DNA of 64,000 nt from Blastocatellia bacterium AA13 (GCA_003222245.1 QHVH01000025.1:62001-126000); one strand, 5' to 3'; shown: positions 8,788-18,871, numbered from the stretch's first letter. Notes: generated by a model from the letters alone, not told the origin. Numbers and translations: made by a program.

Positions 8788-10974
8788 TCACTCGACGTCA
8801 TAGATTTTGATCGGCTTGTCCTGAAGGTACTTATCGAACCAGTTCACGATGTGCTGCAATCGTTCGACGCGGTGCCAGGGCGCGCCCGATCGCGACAGCT
8901 CATGCGTCTCGTTGGGGAAACGCACCATTGCGGTTGGGATTTTTCGATACTTCAGAGCGCGGAACATGATCTCGCCTCCGTCCGCGGGTGGAGTGCGCAT
9001 ATCGGACTCGCCTTCGATGAACATCATCGGCGTGGTGACGTTCTTGATGTAGGTCAAGGGCGAGCGCTCGGTGAAATCCTTCGGATCTTCCCACGGCGCG
9101 GCCCGAAACCATGTCGGAGTAAACAAAGTGAAGTCGGCGGTGAACCAGAAGCCCGCCCAGTCCGCGATGGAACGCTGAGAGACCGCGGCCGCGAACCGCG
9201 TAGTATGGCCGACCGTCCAATTGGTCAACACGCCTCCGCCGCTTCCGCCGGTGACGCCCATCTTGGATTGATCGATGTAGCCGCGCTTCAATACTTCATC
9301 GACGCCGGCCATCAGATCCTTGTAGTCGTCTCCGGGATAGTGGTACTGGATGATGTTGCCGAAGTCCTGGCCGTACGACGTGCTTCCGCGCGGATTCGTG
9401 TAGAGAACTACATAGCCTTTCGCGGCCATCCACTGAAACTCGTGCGTGAATGTGAAGCCATACGCCGCGTGCGGGCCTCCGTGAATCTCGAGGATGAAGG
9501 GATATTTCTTCGAGGGATCGAAATTGGGCGGTTTCTGAATCCAGCCCTGAATCTTCTTTCCGTCAAAGCTCGTGTACCAGATTTCTTCCGGATCGGTAAG
9601 GTTCAGTTGAGAGAACAACTCGCCGTTGATGTCGGTCAATTTTGTAGTCTTTCCCGAAGCGGCATCGAGCAGGAATACATCTCCGATATTAGTCGAGGTC
9701 GAGGCGGTAAGGGCTATTTTCGATGCATCAGGTGTAGCCGTGTAACTCTGAACGTCCTGGTCTCCGCTGGTGATGGGATCGATCTTGCCGCTGGCAGCGT
9801 CGATGCGTTTGAGGTTCGCGCGGCCGTGTTCAGCCACGTTTACGATCAACGACTGGCCGTCATTGCTCCAGATGATTCCACCGCCAAAACTGCCGCCCCG
9901 CGGGGGCGCCTGATCGCCGCCGATGCCGCCGCCGATGTCGAAGTCATATTTTGCCGTCAGGTTTTTTGCCGTAGCGCCTTCGGAGTTGTCGGCGACAAAG
10001 AGATCCGGTTGCGTGTAAGACTGAACCGGCTTATGGCTTATAGCGCCCCCAAAAGCGATCCGCTTTCCGTCATGGCTGAAGACGAATCCGCGCATACCGC
10101 CGTCAAAGGTGAGTACCTTTTTCTCGCCGCTTCCGTCGGCCGCGACTGAATAGAGATCGGTGCGCGCTTCCTCGTAATAAGGCTCGGCGACTCGATTAGC
10201 CGTGAAGTAGATGTGAGAACCGTCCACGGACCAGGTCGCGCCTCCCTCGTCAAAATTGCCTTTGGTGATCTGCTTGGGCTTCGGCATCTGGCCCGCCGCA
10301 TCCGGAACGCTGACGGTCCAGATATGGGAGTGTGACTTCGGGTTGAGATAGCCGGGACCATTCGAGCGATAGATTGCTTTGGTGATCACGCGCACATCGC
10401 TCTTATGCTCGGGCTCTTTGCCTTTTCCTTCGCCCTCATCCGCCTTAGCCATCGCCTTGCTGGTGGGGTCTTCGCTGCTCCCAAAAGCGATGGTCTTTCC
10501 ATCGGGAGCCCATTCGATTCGACCGGCGCCGGTCGGCATCTCGGTAAGCGCCTGGGCTTCTCCGCCTTCGAACGACAGCAGGTAGATTTGAGACGGCTGC
10601 GGTTTGCCGTCTTTTTCAGGCGAACGCGAGAATGCGAGCCGTTTGCCGTCCGGCGACCATCGCGGACCGCTATCGCGCGGACCTGCTGTTAGCTGCCTTG
10701 GTTTTTCAGCCCCGCTGGTCGGGACGATCCAGAGCGCGGTGTCATAGCGATCGGCTTTTTGATTGACCCATACTTTTACGAATACGACTCGCGAGCCGTC
10801 GGGCGAGATTTGCGGATCGGCGATCCACTGGAACTTGAATATATCCGTCTCTGTGATGCCTCGCTTATCCGCCGCCGTGGAGTACGCGGGCATTGTAAGC
10901 GCTGCCATCACTGTAAGAGCGACCATCAAGATGATGGCGAGCGGGGAACTAACGCGACGATACAATTTATTCAT
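8788..10974 (-). CDS. S9 family prolyl oligopeptidase (acylaminoacyl-peptidase type)
   Basis: A 728-residue serine peptidase with an N-terminal membrane or signal segment (about 10-32). Residues about 40-450 are beta-propeller repeats (several WSPDGK/DGKRIAF-type blades). The C-terminal 270 residues are the alpha/beta hydrolase domain. The catalytic serine is Ser578 in GGSGGG; the acid lies in the EGESDMRTP segment and the histidine in NETHE. It cleaves short peptides, probably in the periplasm. A 254-bp spacer with a palindrome separates its start from addB. It is likely terminated by the hairpin at 8756-8775. Confidence 0.93.
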   Translation of the reverse strand: MNKLYRRVSSPLAIILMVALTVMAALTMPAYSTAADKRGITETDIFKFQWIADPQISPDGSRVVFVKVWVNQKADRYDTALWIVPTSGAEKPRQLTAGPRDSGPRWSPDGKRLAFSRSPEKDGKPQPSQIYLLSFEGGEAQALTEMPTGAGRIEWAPDGKTIAFGSSEDPTSKAMAKADEGEGKGKEPEHKSDVRVITKAIYRSNGPGYLNPKSHSHIWTVSVPDAAGQMPKPKQITKGNFDEGGATWSVDGSHIYFTANRVAEPYYEEARTDLYSVAADGSGEKKVLTFDGGMRGFVFSHDGKRIAFGGAISHKPVQSYTQPDLFVADNSEGATAKNLTAKYDFDIGGGIGGDQAPPRGGSFGGGIIWSNDGQSLIVNVAEHGRANLKRIDAASGKIDPITSGDQDVQSYTATPDASKIALTASTSTNIGDVFLLDAASGKTTKLTDINGELFSQLNLTDPEEIWYTSFDGKKIQGWIQKPPNFDPSKKYPFILEIHGGPHAAYGFTFTHEFQWMAAKGYVVLYTNPRGSTSYGQDFGNIIQYHYPGDDYKDLMAGVDEVLKRGYIDQSKMGVTGGSGGGVLTNWTVGHTTRFAAAVSQRSIADWAGFWFTADFTLFTPTWFRAAPWEDPKDFTERSPLTYIKNVTTPMMFIEGESDMRTPPADGGEIMFRALKYRKIPTAMVRFPNETHELSRSGAPWHRVERLQHIVNWFDKYLQDKPIKIYDVE

Positions 10975-11010
10975 GTGAGTGCTCCTGGAAGCGATCCTTG
11001 ATTAGATCGA

Positions 11011-11026
11011 GAAAGAGGCCTCTTTC
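11011..11026. promoter_or_regulatory. 16-bp perfect palindrome upstream of the S9 peptidase gene
   Basis: GAAAGAGGCCTCTTTC is its own reverse complement and lies 37 bases before the S9 start codon on the minus strand. It could be an operator for a dimeric regulator or a short hairpin in the leader. Only the symmetry is observed. Confidence 0.3.
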
Positions 11027-11228
11027 CACTGCCGCGAGAGGCCGATGGCTAACGGTATGGATAAGCCCGTTTAGTTTCCGTCTGCAACAAATCATGGAAG
11101 AGATTTGAATACCGCGCGGAGAATATCAAATGCAAGTGTGGGGAACAAGCGAGCTCGGTCGGGAGAGTTGGGTGTGCTTAACGGCTCGGTGAAGCAAGGC
11201 CGGTAGGACTCTGATAGCTGACAGCCGC

Positions 11229-14200
11229 TCACTTCTTCCGGCTGTTTCGAAATTTGTCGAAGCGGCATACCGCGGAAAAATCGCAGAAGGTACAGGTTTG
11301 AAAGTTCGGATCGGTAGGTTCGACTTGAAATCGTCCGCTTCTCATTCCATCGATGAATTCCCAGATCCTCTGTTCCATCCGCGTTCTGATCGTTTTCCAC
11401 TCCGAGTCGGAGAAATTGGAGCGCGCGGACGAGTTTATCCCGACGTACTGATTGAGAACGGCTCGATAGACGCCCTGATTTCTCCGGCTCTGTCCGCCTC
11501 TCAACGTGTAGAAGCCAGCGCCCGCGATAGTCTGCCCGGGAAGGAACACCCTTTCAAGCGCCGCCAGATAAATCTCGAGTTGAAGCTGCCTTCCTTTGAT
11601 CATGTCGTCGAGCGTAGCGCCCTTCGACAATTTATAGTCATATGCTATAGCGGTTCCGTCCTCGGCTGTGTCTACTCGATCGATCTGACCCCTGATGCTA
11701 ATCGTTTCGATGGCGCCTGTTTCCGTGGGGCTTTCGGTTCGACGCTGATATTCAAGGAATTCTTCCTTTGAAGCTGGATCGCGCTCTTCTCCGCTCATCC
11801 CGAAACCAAGCTCGAAGAACGCGGGCGTCACGCGGTTGGCCTGAGTCTTCTCATGAATGGTCAACTCGTAAAGCAGGATCTGATCGAGCAGAATCTTTCT
11901 GATCTCGCGATCTATTCGCCAAACGTGCGCGTTCAATGGAGGCACCCTGTCTTCGAATTCATCGAAGACCTCATCCGCCGTCTTTTGAAGCTCGCTGCGC
12001 AAGCGAGTCTGATCAAGCGACGCCAGCAGCTCGCCTCGATGAATTCGCAGGAACCGTCGCAACACTTCGTGCAGCAGCGATCCCGCATCGAGCGCGGTTA
12101 AGTCCAGCGCCGCCTCGCCTCGCGCTTCGAGCCTCAGCACGCGTTCGGCGAAGAACTTGAAAGGGCATCGTCCGTAGACGCTCAACTGGCTCGCGCTGAA
12201 AACGTGTTCCGAGCCAAACTGGGAAGCCATCATCGAGACCAGCGACGGATTTGCGATTACGCCATCGAAGCTCCCGAACTTCGTGCCGGCCCGCTCGCGT
12301 TCGATCGCGATTCGCCTTATAGCATCACGGCTCAACCATCCCCGGTCTATCGCTTCGTTAATCTTTGCGTCTACATAGCGCAATGGAGGAAGCCCGGTCC
12401 TGTTAGCTCGATGTCGATGGCGCTCCTGAAGCCGCACCAGAGCGACCGATAATTCCGCGGCCGTCGAGCTCGCCGCATGGTCCGCCCCGTCGTAATTCTT
12501 TCTCACTTCCTCGCGCGGCAACCCTTCGGGTCCAAGAGCCTGGCTCGTTTCGTCGATGTAATACGAGGCTACTGTTTCGGCCCCATCTTCGAGCAGGAGC
12601 GGCCTGCTCAGGTACAGGCGTTCGGTCGCGCGACAAGCCGCCTGATAGAAGTAGTGTTCTTCTTTGAGCAACGTGTCCGGTGAGATGTCTTCGAGCGTGA
12701 GGCCATATTGCTTCAGCCTTTCCCGTTCTTCATGCGGGTAAATCCAGTCGCGCGAAAGTCTCAGCGGAAATCCGTTTTCGATGAGCCCGGCGATGAAAAC
12801 CGCGCGAAATCGCAGGCCCCTCACCTCGGTCGCCTCGAGCACCTTTAGCCCGGCGGGATCAGCGGCTCCCGCGGAAAGAATCTGGCCGCGCACGCATCTC
12901 AACGCCTCTTCCAGGAACGATGTCAGCCTTGTAGCGTAAATGTCCGGAGCTGTCCGCGTGAGATCGTGACTGGCATTGATTGAGCGGGCCGCGGCCCCGA
13001 GCGCGCGCCGCGCGCCTTCCAATCCGCGCAGATCGAGCGCGACTCGCACACTCGATCGATCGAGCTCGTGTTGAGCAAGCTCGAGATTGCCCGCGAGTTC
13101 CGGGAGTTGTAGTTCTTCGAGCAGCTTTACAACAGACTTGCTGAGATCTTCCGGGCGGCCCTGTTGTTCAACCGAGGCGAGCACTCGCGACAGCCGCTCG
13201 ATGAGCAGCGCAACCCAGGCAAGCGCCGGCGGTTGAATCTCACGCGAAACTCGGGCTCGCTTGCTCGAACCAGGCGCGGGCGCCTGCGAATCCGCTCTTG
13301 TCGCGGTTTCAGACTGAAGAACAGATCCTTCTTCCGAGTCGGCCGCGGGGTCGTCGGATTCGATATTGATATCGGTATTCGAACCGATTGATTGCTCGAT
13401 GTAGCGCAGGACGAGGCGTCTGGCTCGCCGGAGCCAATCCGCGACGGTGAGTTGACCGCCTACGTAGGCGACGACATTTTCGATGAAATCGGGATCCCAA
13501 CCTCCAAGGCCGGCGCGATCAAACGCGCTTTTGACTGTAGCCGGTTCAACCTGCGATGTAAGCAGCGATGCTCCGAATTCGTCGTCGAAGCGCCGCCGCA
13601 GAACACTCATCTCATCGTCGCTCAGTCGAAAGTAGCCGGTCTTGATCAGATCGGCGACCGCGCTCATCTTCAAGCTCGTGTGTTCTTCTCGAGCGAGATC
13701 GGAAAGAATCGCGAACAGTTTGATCATCGCGCGAACGGACGGAATTGCGTGGAGTCCTATTCGTTTTTCCAGCGAGCACGGAATTGACTCGCTTTCGAAG
13801 ACTCTGATGATGAGATCTGAGTAAGCGGCTCGCTGTCGGACGACTACGGCGATGTCGGAGAGCTTATAGTCCTCCGCCAGCATCAATCTTTTTATTTCCT
13901 TGGCGATGGCGCGAATCTCCGTCTCTCGATTGCCGCATTCGAAGAGAGTGACGCCATGCGAATCGTGAGGCGGATCTTCGGGTTGACCCGGGGCCTCAGC
14001 CGGAGCGTGTTCCGACGGCGCGCCTGGATTAAACAGACTTGTCCTCAGCCGGGAGAGCGAAGGACTGAAGCCCGGAAGCTCCTGGTGAACGTCGATTTCA
14101 AAGTCGGCCATCGAGCAGAGCTGATCGATAGTCTGGCTGAACGGCCGGAAGATCTCCGGATTGTGGTCGTCGCGATTCAGCGTAACGATCACGTCGGGAA

Positions 14201-14963
14201 TCGCGGGAACTAACAGCCGCAGGATCTCGCCTTGAATCGGAGTGAAGTCGAAGAACCCATCAATAATCAGGAGCCGAATCTTCGCCAGCCAGGGCACGGT
14301 GATTTGCTTGCCGTTTATGTCGCCTCGCAGAATTTCGAGCGCGCGGAGTTGATCGAAATCCGCATCGGTCAAGTTATTTCGATCGAGCGCGGAAACATAA
14401 GCCGAATAGATCAAGCTTATCTCACGGTCGAAGTCGATCTGGCGGGGCGTTAACGCGGGTTGGTCGGAATGAATATCTCGCGAGCGAGACTCTACTATGG
14501 CTTCGAATTCGGCGGGTGTTCTCCCGGCGCGAATGATCTCGCCGATTACATCCGATACCGCGTCGACAAGGCCGCCTCGATGAGCCAGCGGCCCTATGGC
14601 TTTGACAGCGCCTCCGACGGCCAGGCGGTTGATTGTCTGCGATATCAGGCTGCGCTTGAGCGGTTGCCGGTCGTTGTCGACTGCTGTTCTGGAAGGAAGC
14701 GGCAATCCGCTCTCAAGCTCCATCGCGCCAGAGAGGATCTGGCGGACAAATCCCCGGAACAGGTGCAGATTAATCCGGCCCCAATGACCGTTGAGCCGAA
14801 CCCCATCGATGAGCGACTCGGTGACGAGGTCCAGCAGAGGACGCGACGCGGCTATGTACAGAAACGACTCAGGCCGGCCTTGATCGAGCAGGTCGGCGCA
14901 TCGCGCTATCAAGCGAGACCGGTTGCCGCTCAATACAGGGCCGAGCCAGATTTCTCTCGACAA
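11229..14963 (-). CDS. addB: AddB/RexB-type PD-(D/E)XK exonuclease subunit
   Basis: A 1244-residue protein of the AddB family, the nuclease and inactivated-helicase partner of AddA in double-strand break resection. The N-terminus should carry Walker A but reads GPVLSGNRSRLI, without a lysine, as in RexB-type subunits. The C-terminal nuclease domain has DYK in AIAYDYKLSKG and the four cysteines that bind the iron-sulfur cluster: Cys933 (GRCPFKFF), Cys1224, Cys1227 and Cys1233. The central region is helicase-like, with an Asp/Glu-rich linker near 490-560. No addA gene lies next to it, although the two are normally adjacent. Confidence 0.85.
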   Translation of the reverse strand: MSREIWLGPVLSGNRSRLIARCADLLDQGRPESFLYIAASRPLLDLVTESLIDGVRLNGHWGRINLHLFRGFVRQILSGAMELESGLPLPSRTAVDNDRQPLKRSLISQTINRLAVGGAVKAIGPLAHRGGLVDAVSDVIGEIIRAGRTPAEFEAIVESRSRDIHSDQPALTPRQIDFDREISLIYSAYVSALDRNNLTDADFDQLRALEILRGDINGKQITVPWLAKIRLLIIDGFFDFTPIQGEILRLLVPAIPDVIVTLNRDDHNPEIFRPFSQTIDQLCSMADFEIDVHQELPGFSPSLSRLRTSLFNPGAPSEHAPAEAPGQPEDPPHDSHGVTLFECGNRETEIRAIAKEIKRLMLAEDYKLSDIAVVVRQRAAYSDLIIRVFESESIPCSLEKRIGLHAIPSVRAMIKLFAILSDLAREEHTSLKMSAVADLIKTGYFRLSDDEMSVLRRRFDDEFGASLLTSQVEPATVKSAFDRAGLGGWDPDFIENVVAYVGGQLTVADWLRRARRLVLRYIEQSIGSNTDINIESDDPAADSEEGSVLQSETATRADSQAPAPGSSKRARVSREIQPPALAWVALLIERLSRVLASVEQQGRPEDLSKSVVKLLEELQLPELAGNLELAQHELDRSSVRVALDLRGLEGARRALGAAARSINASHDLTRTAPDIYATRLTSFLEEALRCVRGQILSAGAADPAGLKVLEATEVRGLRFRAVFIAGLIENGFPLRLSRDWIYPHEERERLKQYGLTLEDISPDTLLKEEHYFYQAACRATERLYLSRPLLLEDGAETVASYYIDETSQALGPEGLPREEVRKNYDGADHAASSTAAELSVALVRLQERHRHRANRTGLPPLRYVDAKINEAIDRGWLSRDAIRRIAIERERAGTKFGSFDGVIANPSLVSMMASQFGSEHVFSASQLSVYGRCPFKFFAERVLRLEARGEAALDLTALDAGSLLHEVLRRFLRIHRGELLASLDQTRLRSELQKTADEVFDEFEDRVPPLNAHVWRIDREIRKILLDQILLYELTIHEKTQANRVTPAFFELGFGMSGEERDPASKEEFLEYQRRTESPTETGAIETISIRGQIDRVDTAEDGTAIAYDYKLSKGATLDDMIKGRQLQLEIYLAALERVFLPGQTIAGAGFYTLRGGQSRRNQGVYRAVLNQYVGINSSARSNFSDSEWKTIRTRMEQRIWEFIDGMRSGRFQVEPTDPNFQTCTFCDFSAVCRFDKFRNSRKK

Positions 14964-15262
14964 TAAGTCTCCGGATAGCGCCTAAGATTTGGTGTGTCGG
15001 CGCTGGAATTGGTTTCGTTTCAAAGCTCTTCCAAGCTGGTGATCTTAGGCATTCGCTCGCATCGAAGTCAAAGTCGGCAAAGCGCTCACAATCCATAAGA
15101 GGTTGACCAATCCATAAGATGGCTACTTACGCGACTACGTTTTTGTCGTTAGGTTAGGGCCGTAACGTGGTAGGATGGGGGATTGAAAGAGCCAATCTCC
15201 AGACCTTAATCGGAGCTTGTGCCAGCCTTAACGGGTCGATGTCAAGAGGGAGCTTGAGTTAG
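14964..15262. other. Spacer with a direct repeat, upstream of addB and the toxin operon
   Basis: Divergent promoter region of 299 bp between addB and the 244-aa gene. CAATCCATAAGA occurs twice, at 15089-15100 and 15108-15119, with a 7-bp gap, so that the copies are 19 bp apart. That spacing suits binding by a dimeric protein on two helical turns. A GAGGGAG ribosome-binding site precedes 15263. No gene is seen. Confidence 0.4.
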
Positions 15263-15997
15263 ATGGGAATGGGCTTACTCGAAGTAGCAATCGTTCCAGA
15301 GATGTCTCCGGTTATGCCGCTTTTTAGCTCGGCTAGCCTTGATAGCGCGCCTACATCCGAGCGACTCCAGCTACCCCTTGCTGAAATCGTTAAGAGTTTA
15401 ACCTCGCAGCTTGATCAGGTTGCAGAAAGAGCTATCGACTGCGAGAGCGCAGAAAGCTTCATAGTCATCAGAGATCAGTTGTTGAAACGATATGTCGACC
15501 TATCTCAGGCATTAAGTCATGTGATATTTGCGGAGCTAGACAAGACCGCTTTGACGAGTATTGCTGACTTGGTTCTCGAAATGTTAAGGGAACGATTTAC
15601 CACGTTCGGAGAACCTTATTTCGGGAGCGAAGCTTGCGGCGAAATCCTTTTTTCCCTTAGTACGCTGCGCACGGTTTACCGATGGGTGGGGGAGGCCGCG
15701 ATAACGCCTATTGAATCGATAAATTTTCAGAAAGACTTGGAGCTTGCACAAAAGGCATTTACAAACCTGACCATAACCAATTTCTGCCTACAGGCATTAT
15801 TAATGGCCATTCGTAGAACCAAGAGATTGCCATCCGATCTATTGAATCAGTTCACGGAGGGCTTGCGTGGTTCGGTGATGGCATATTCTTACGTGAGGGC
15901 GGCACTCGATCTTCGGAAAGTTCTTGATAAGCGTTATGAAGAAGAATTACAAGTCTCTTGGGATGAAGAAGACGAGGCTTTAGCTAATGCTTGGTGA
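15263..15997 (+). CDS. Uncharacterised helical protein upstream of MazF, possible antitoxin
   Basis: A 244-residue protein that I do not recognise. It is almost wholly alpha-helical, with no signal peptide or membrane segment, and ends in an acidic tail (residues about 226-240, with EEEL and DEEDEA). GAGGGAG before the ATG sets the start. The last bases overlap the next gene: the stop TGA sits inside GTGA, the GTG being a start for the MazF/PemK toxin. Such coupling is typical of toxin-antitoxin pairs, and acidic C-terminal tails are how known antitoxins occupy the MazF groove. It has neither the size nor the AbrB-type N-terminus of MazE, so the role is inferred from position. Base composition is AT-richer than its neighbours. 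Confidence 0.6.
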   Translation: MGMGLLEVAIVPEMSPVMPLFSSASLDSAPTSERLQLPLAEIVKSLTSQLDQVAERAIDCESAESFIVIRDQLLKRYVDLSQALSHVIFAELDKTALTSIADLVLEMLRERFTTFGEPYFGSEACGEILFSLSTLRTVYRWVGEAAITPIESINFQKDLELAQKAFTNLTITNFCLQALLMAIRRTKRLPSDLLNQFTEGLRGSVMAYSYVRAALDLRKVLDKRYEEELQVSWDEEDEALANAW

Positions 15998-16401
15998 GTA
16001 CACCCAGACAAGAAATACCACGACGAGGCGACATCTTCTGGGCAGACCTTCCCTCAGCCGAGAGCGTGGGTAGCGAGCAGTACGGTCGCCGACCAGTCTT
16101 AGTGCTATCCGCGGACACCATAAATCGCAGCCTACCAATTTGCATCGTTGTTCCTCTTACCTCAGTTCTCGACAAAGCAAAGACCAATAGACAACACCGG
16201 ATTATTATTCTCGAGCGGTATAAAATAGCTGACCCATCTGATCCCAATTACTCACTATGCAAAGGTGATAGTCTTGCTCTAACTGAGCAGATTAGGTGCA
16301 TATCGCGAAATCGGCTGGGAGATCGGCGGGTAGCGAGCGTTGAGCCGATCGGCGTCAATGCGGTGGAGGCTGGCGTTCGGTATGTTCTCGGTCTAATTTG
16401 A
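15994..16401 (+). CDS. MazF/PemK-family endoribonuclease toxin
   Basis: The family cleaves mRNA, often at short specific sequences, and stalls growth. With the GTG start at 15994 the protein is 135 residues; a TTG at 15991 is an alternative. Family signatures seen: RGDIFWADLP near the N-terminus, RRPVLVLS with the conserved arginine, a central ICIVVPLTS strand with the conserved threonine/serine, and LTEQIRCISRNRL with the QIR motif. All regions needed for activity look present. It overlaps the upstream gene by four bases (GTGA). The pair is flanked by unrelated genes and has lower GC, which suggests horizontal arrival. Confidence 0.9.
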   Translation: MSTPRQEIPRRGDIFWADLPSAESVGSEQYGRRPVLVLSADTINRSLPICIVVPLTSVLDKAKTNRQHRIIILERYKIADPSDPNYSLCKGDSLALTEQIRCISRNRLGDRRVASVEPIGVNAVEAGVRYVLGLI

Positions 16402-16801
16402 TTGCCAGCGTGTTCTGCTGCCTTTTCGGCAATCCTACCGCGCTCTTTAGCGTTGAATCTTGCGGCCCTCGCCTTGCGGCCCTTTAATCCTCCCAGTCCT
16501 CCCAGTCTCCCAGCCTCTTTACTATACCGCCCAGGCAGCGCCCAGCTTGCTGCCTCCAAAGCGCGGAACGGCGGATAAAACGCCCTTAATCCGTTGTCGT
16601 GAAAAGGCCGTATCGCTTTTTCAAACCAATGTCGGGCGGCATGAGTCTAAGACGTTGCATCGAACAACATCCGGCCGAGTGACCAAAGATGCTCAAATTC
16701 AAAATCAGAACCACCTCCGAATCGGCCGATCAGTTGCACAGGAACAGAATTGACTTCACCGAAACAGATCCGGCTAAGCAGGCGGATCGGGGAGAGTTGT
16801 A
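16402..16801. other. Spacer with short repeats before the first DUF1800 gene
   Basis: CTTGCGGCCCT is repeated at 16459-16469 and 16473-16483, followed by a CCTCCCAGT tandem run to about 16513. A minus-strand fragment of a small basic protein overlaps it (described separately). A GGGGAGAG ribosome-binding site precedes 16802. Nothing else is recognised. Confidence 0.4.
16407..16520 (-). pseudogene. Possible fragment of a small Lys/Gly/Ala-rich protein
   Basis: The minus strand reads GRLGGLGGLKGRKARAARF and then KERGRIAEKAAEHA. This recalls the short GGLKGGKARA...ERR.EIA.KAA sequences common in small basic bacterial proteins. The usual tryptophan-ending tail is missing and the frame runs on into mazF antisense, so it looks like a degraded remnant. 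Assignment is from pattern memory and weak. Confidence 0.3.
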
Positions 16802-18871
16802 ATGAAACCGACCAAACGCATTAAAATTGATACGGCAGCGCGCCGAATAAATCGTCGCTTCCGAAGTATTATCACCGCCGCCGCGCCTGTCCTAATAACA
16901 GCCACCCTGGTTTCATCCCTTCTATTAAGCGCCCTTAGTCCGACCGCGCGGAGCGTCAGCGCGGATTCCAAATCCAAAGCCATTCTTAAAGAAGATCAGA
17001 AGATCATTCACCTATTGAATCGAGCCGGATACGGCCCGCGTCCGGGCGATGTTGAAAAGGTCAAGCGCCTGGGCATCGACAAGTACCTGGATCTGCAGCT
17101 TCACCCGGATCGCATAGACGATTCCGCGATCGAGGCCCGGCTCTCGGGTTATCCTTCTCTAAAGATGAGCATCGCGCAGATTCAGGAACAGTACCCGCTG
17201 CCGCAGCTAATCGCTCGCGAGCTTGGACTTCGGCAGCCAAACGGCCAGCTTCAGCCGAAGCAGAATAATCCGAATGCTCAGGGCGGAGCAGCCGAGGACG
17301 AGAATCAAAAGCGCGAGTACCGTCAGCAGATAAATGCTTACTACCGGTCTCACGACCTGAAGCCTCCGCAATTCCTGTTGCAGGAGCTCCAGGGACAGAA
17401 GCTGACGCGGGCGATCTATAGTGAGCGGCAGCTACAGGAAGTGATGACCGATTTCTGGTTCAATCACTTCAATATTTTCTGGGCAAAGAACGCCGACCGC
17501 GACCTGACCACCAACTACGAGATGAATGTGATTCGGCCGAACACGATGGGCAAGTTCAAGGACTTGTTGATGGCCACCGCGAAGAGCCCGGCGATGCTGG
17601 TTTACCTGGATAACTTTCAATCGACGGCGCCCGACGCCAAAGTTCCTCAGGGTCCGGCCCGTTTCAACCGGAGGCCGGGGGCTTTTGGCAATCAAAGGCC
17701 GGGCCTTAGACCTAACGATCCAGGTGTTCAGGGCCAGCGAATGCCGAATCAGAACCAGCAGCAAGCCGCGAATCAACTGAGGAATCGCAAACCCGGAATC
17801 AACGAGAACTACGCCCGCGAAATCATGGAGCTTCACACGCTCGGAGTCGAAGGCGGCTACACTCAGAAGGATGTGCAAGAAGTAGCCCGATGCCTCACCG
17901 GCTGGACGCTTGATAGGCCGCGACAGGGAAGCAGTTTCGTTTTTCGTCCCTGGATGCATGACGACGGCGAGAAGACCGTACTGGGCCGCAAGATTCCAGC
18001 CGGCGGCGGGATCAAGGACGGCGAGATGGTTATAGACGTCCTCGCGCATCATCCCAGCACCGCGAAATTCATCTCGACCAAGCTCGTACGAAGGCTGGTG
18101 AGTGATACGCCTCCTCAATCACTCGTCGACCGCGTAGCCTCGGTGTACCTCAAGACCGACGGCGATATCAGGGAAATGCTTCGAACGATCTTCACATCAA
18201 ACGAATTCAATTCGCCTGAAGTGTATCGCGCAAAGATCAAATCTCCTTTCGAGCTTGCGGCATCCGCGTCGCGGGCGCTCGGGGCCGACCTGACCAACGC
18301 TCAACAAACGAGCCAGTTCATCGCCAAGATGGGACAGCCGCTCTATCTGTACCAGGCCCCCACCGGTTATCCTGACAGGGCCGACCAGTGGGTGAACACG
18401 GGTTCGCTGCTCGAGCGATTGAACTACGGCCTGGCCCTGACAACGAACCGACTTCGAGGGGCATCCGTTGACGTGAAGCAGTTGTCATTAGGCATAGACA
18501 ACTCCGATCGCGCACGAGTCCTGGATCGAGCGATCGCGCTGCTGCTTAAAGACGATGTGTCGAGCCAGACAAGGGCCGTTCTTGAAAAGCAATTGAAGGA
18601 AGGCGTGCCGGTAAAGGGCGAGCTTGGCGAAGCGCCTCGAATTCCTACCGGCGGCGACGAAGATGCAATGGCGAGCGGTTCGATGGAAGCGCTGCCTTCT
18701 CGAAACAAACCGGTCGGAAAAGCCGAGAAAGCAGCTAACACGGAGCGGCTCGAACGACGGTTGGGAATTCGCGAGGATGCCGGACCGCAGATGGCTATGT
18801 CGGCCGCCGACATCGAAATCGCCAGAGTCTTCGGACTTGTATTGGGCTCTCCCGAATTTCAACGCAGATGA
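16802..18871 (+). CDS. DUF1800 domain-containing protein (first copy)
   Basis: A 689-residue protein whose basic N-terminus is followed by a hydrophobic segment (about 22-45), giving a signal peptide or anchor. DUF1800 hallmarks: HLLNRAGYGPRPGD near 70, the block YAREIMELHTLGVEGGYTQ near 335-353, and VARCLTGW just after. A Gln/Asn/Pro-rich insert at about 275-325 interrupts the domain. DUF1800 proteins are nearly always followed by DUF1501 proteins, as here with a 75-bp gap, and are thought to act together outside the cytoplasm. The biochemical role is not known. GGGGAGAG before the ATG sets the start. Confidence 0.92.
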   Translation: MKPTKRIKIDTAARRINRRFRSIITAAAPVLITATLVSSLLLSALSPTARSVSADSKSKAILKEDQKIIHLLNRAGYGPRPGDVEKVKRLGIDKYLDLQLHPDRIDDSAIEARLSGYPSLKMSIAQIQEQYPLPQLIARELGLRQPNGQLQPKQNNPNAQGGAAEDENQKREYRQQINAYYRSHDLKPPQFLLQELQGQKLTRAIYSERQLQEVMTDFWFNHFNIFWAKNADRDLTTNYEMNVIRPNTMGKFKDLLMATAKSPAMLVYLDNFQSTAPDAKVPQGPARFNRRPGAFGNQRPGLRPNDPGVQGQRMPNQNQQQAANQLRNRKPGINENYAREIMELHTLGVEGGYTQKDVQEVARCLTGWTLDRPRQGSSFVFRPWMHDDGEKTVLGRKIPAGGGIKDGEMVIDVLAHHPSTAKFISTKLVRRLVSDTPPQSLVDRVASVYLKTDGDIREMLRTIFTSNEFNSPEVYRAKIKSPFELAASASRALGADLTNAQQTSQFIAKMGQPLYLYQAPTGYPDRADQWVNTGSLLERLNYGLALTTNRLRGASVDVKQLSLGIDNSDRARVLDRAIALLLKDDVSSQTRAVLEKQLKEGVPVKGELGEAPRIPTGGDEDAMASGSMEALPSRNKPVGKAEKAANTERLERRLGIREDAGPQMAMSAADIEIARVFGLVLGSPEFQRR

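Noticed and set aside
8782-10149. 455-residue plus-strand frame opposite the S9 peptidase
   Set aside because: It is fully antisense to the peptidase and codes for a low-complexity Arg/Val-rich peptide.
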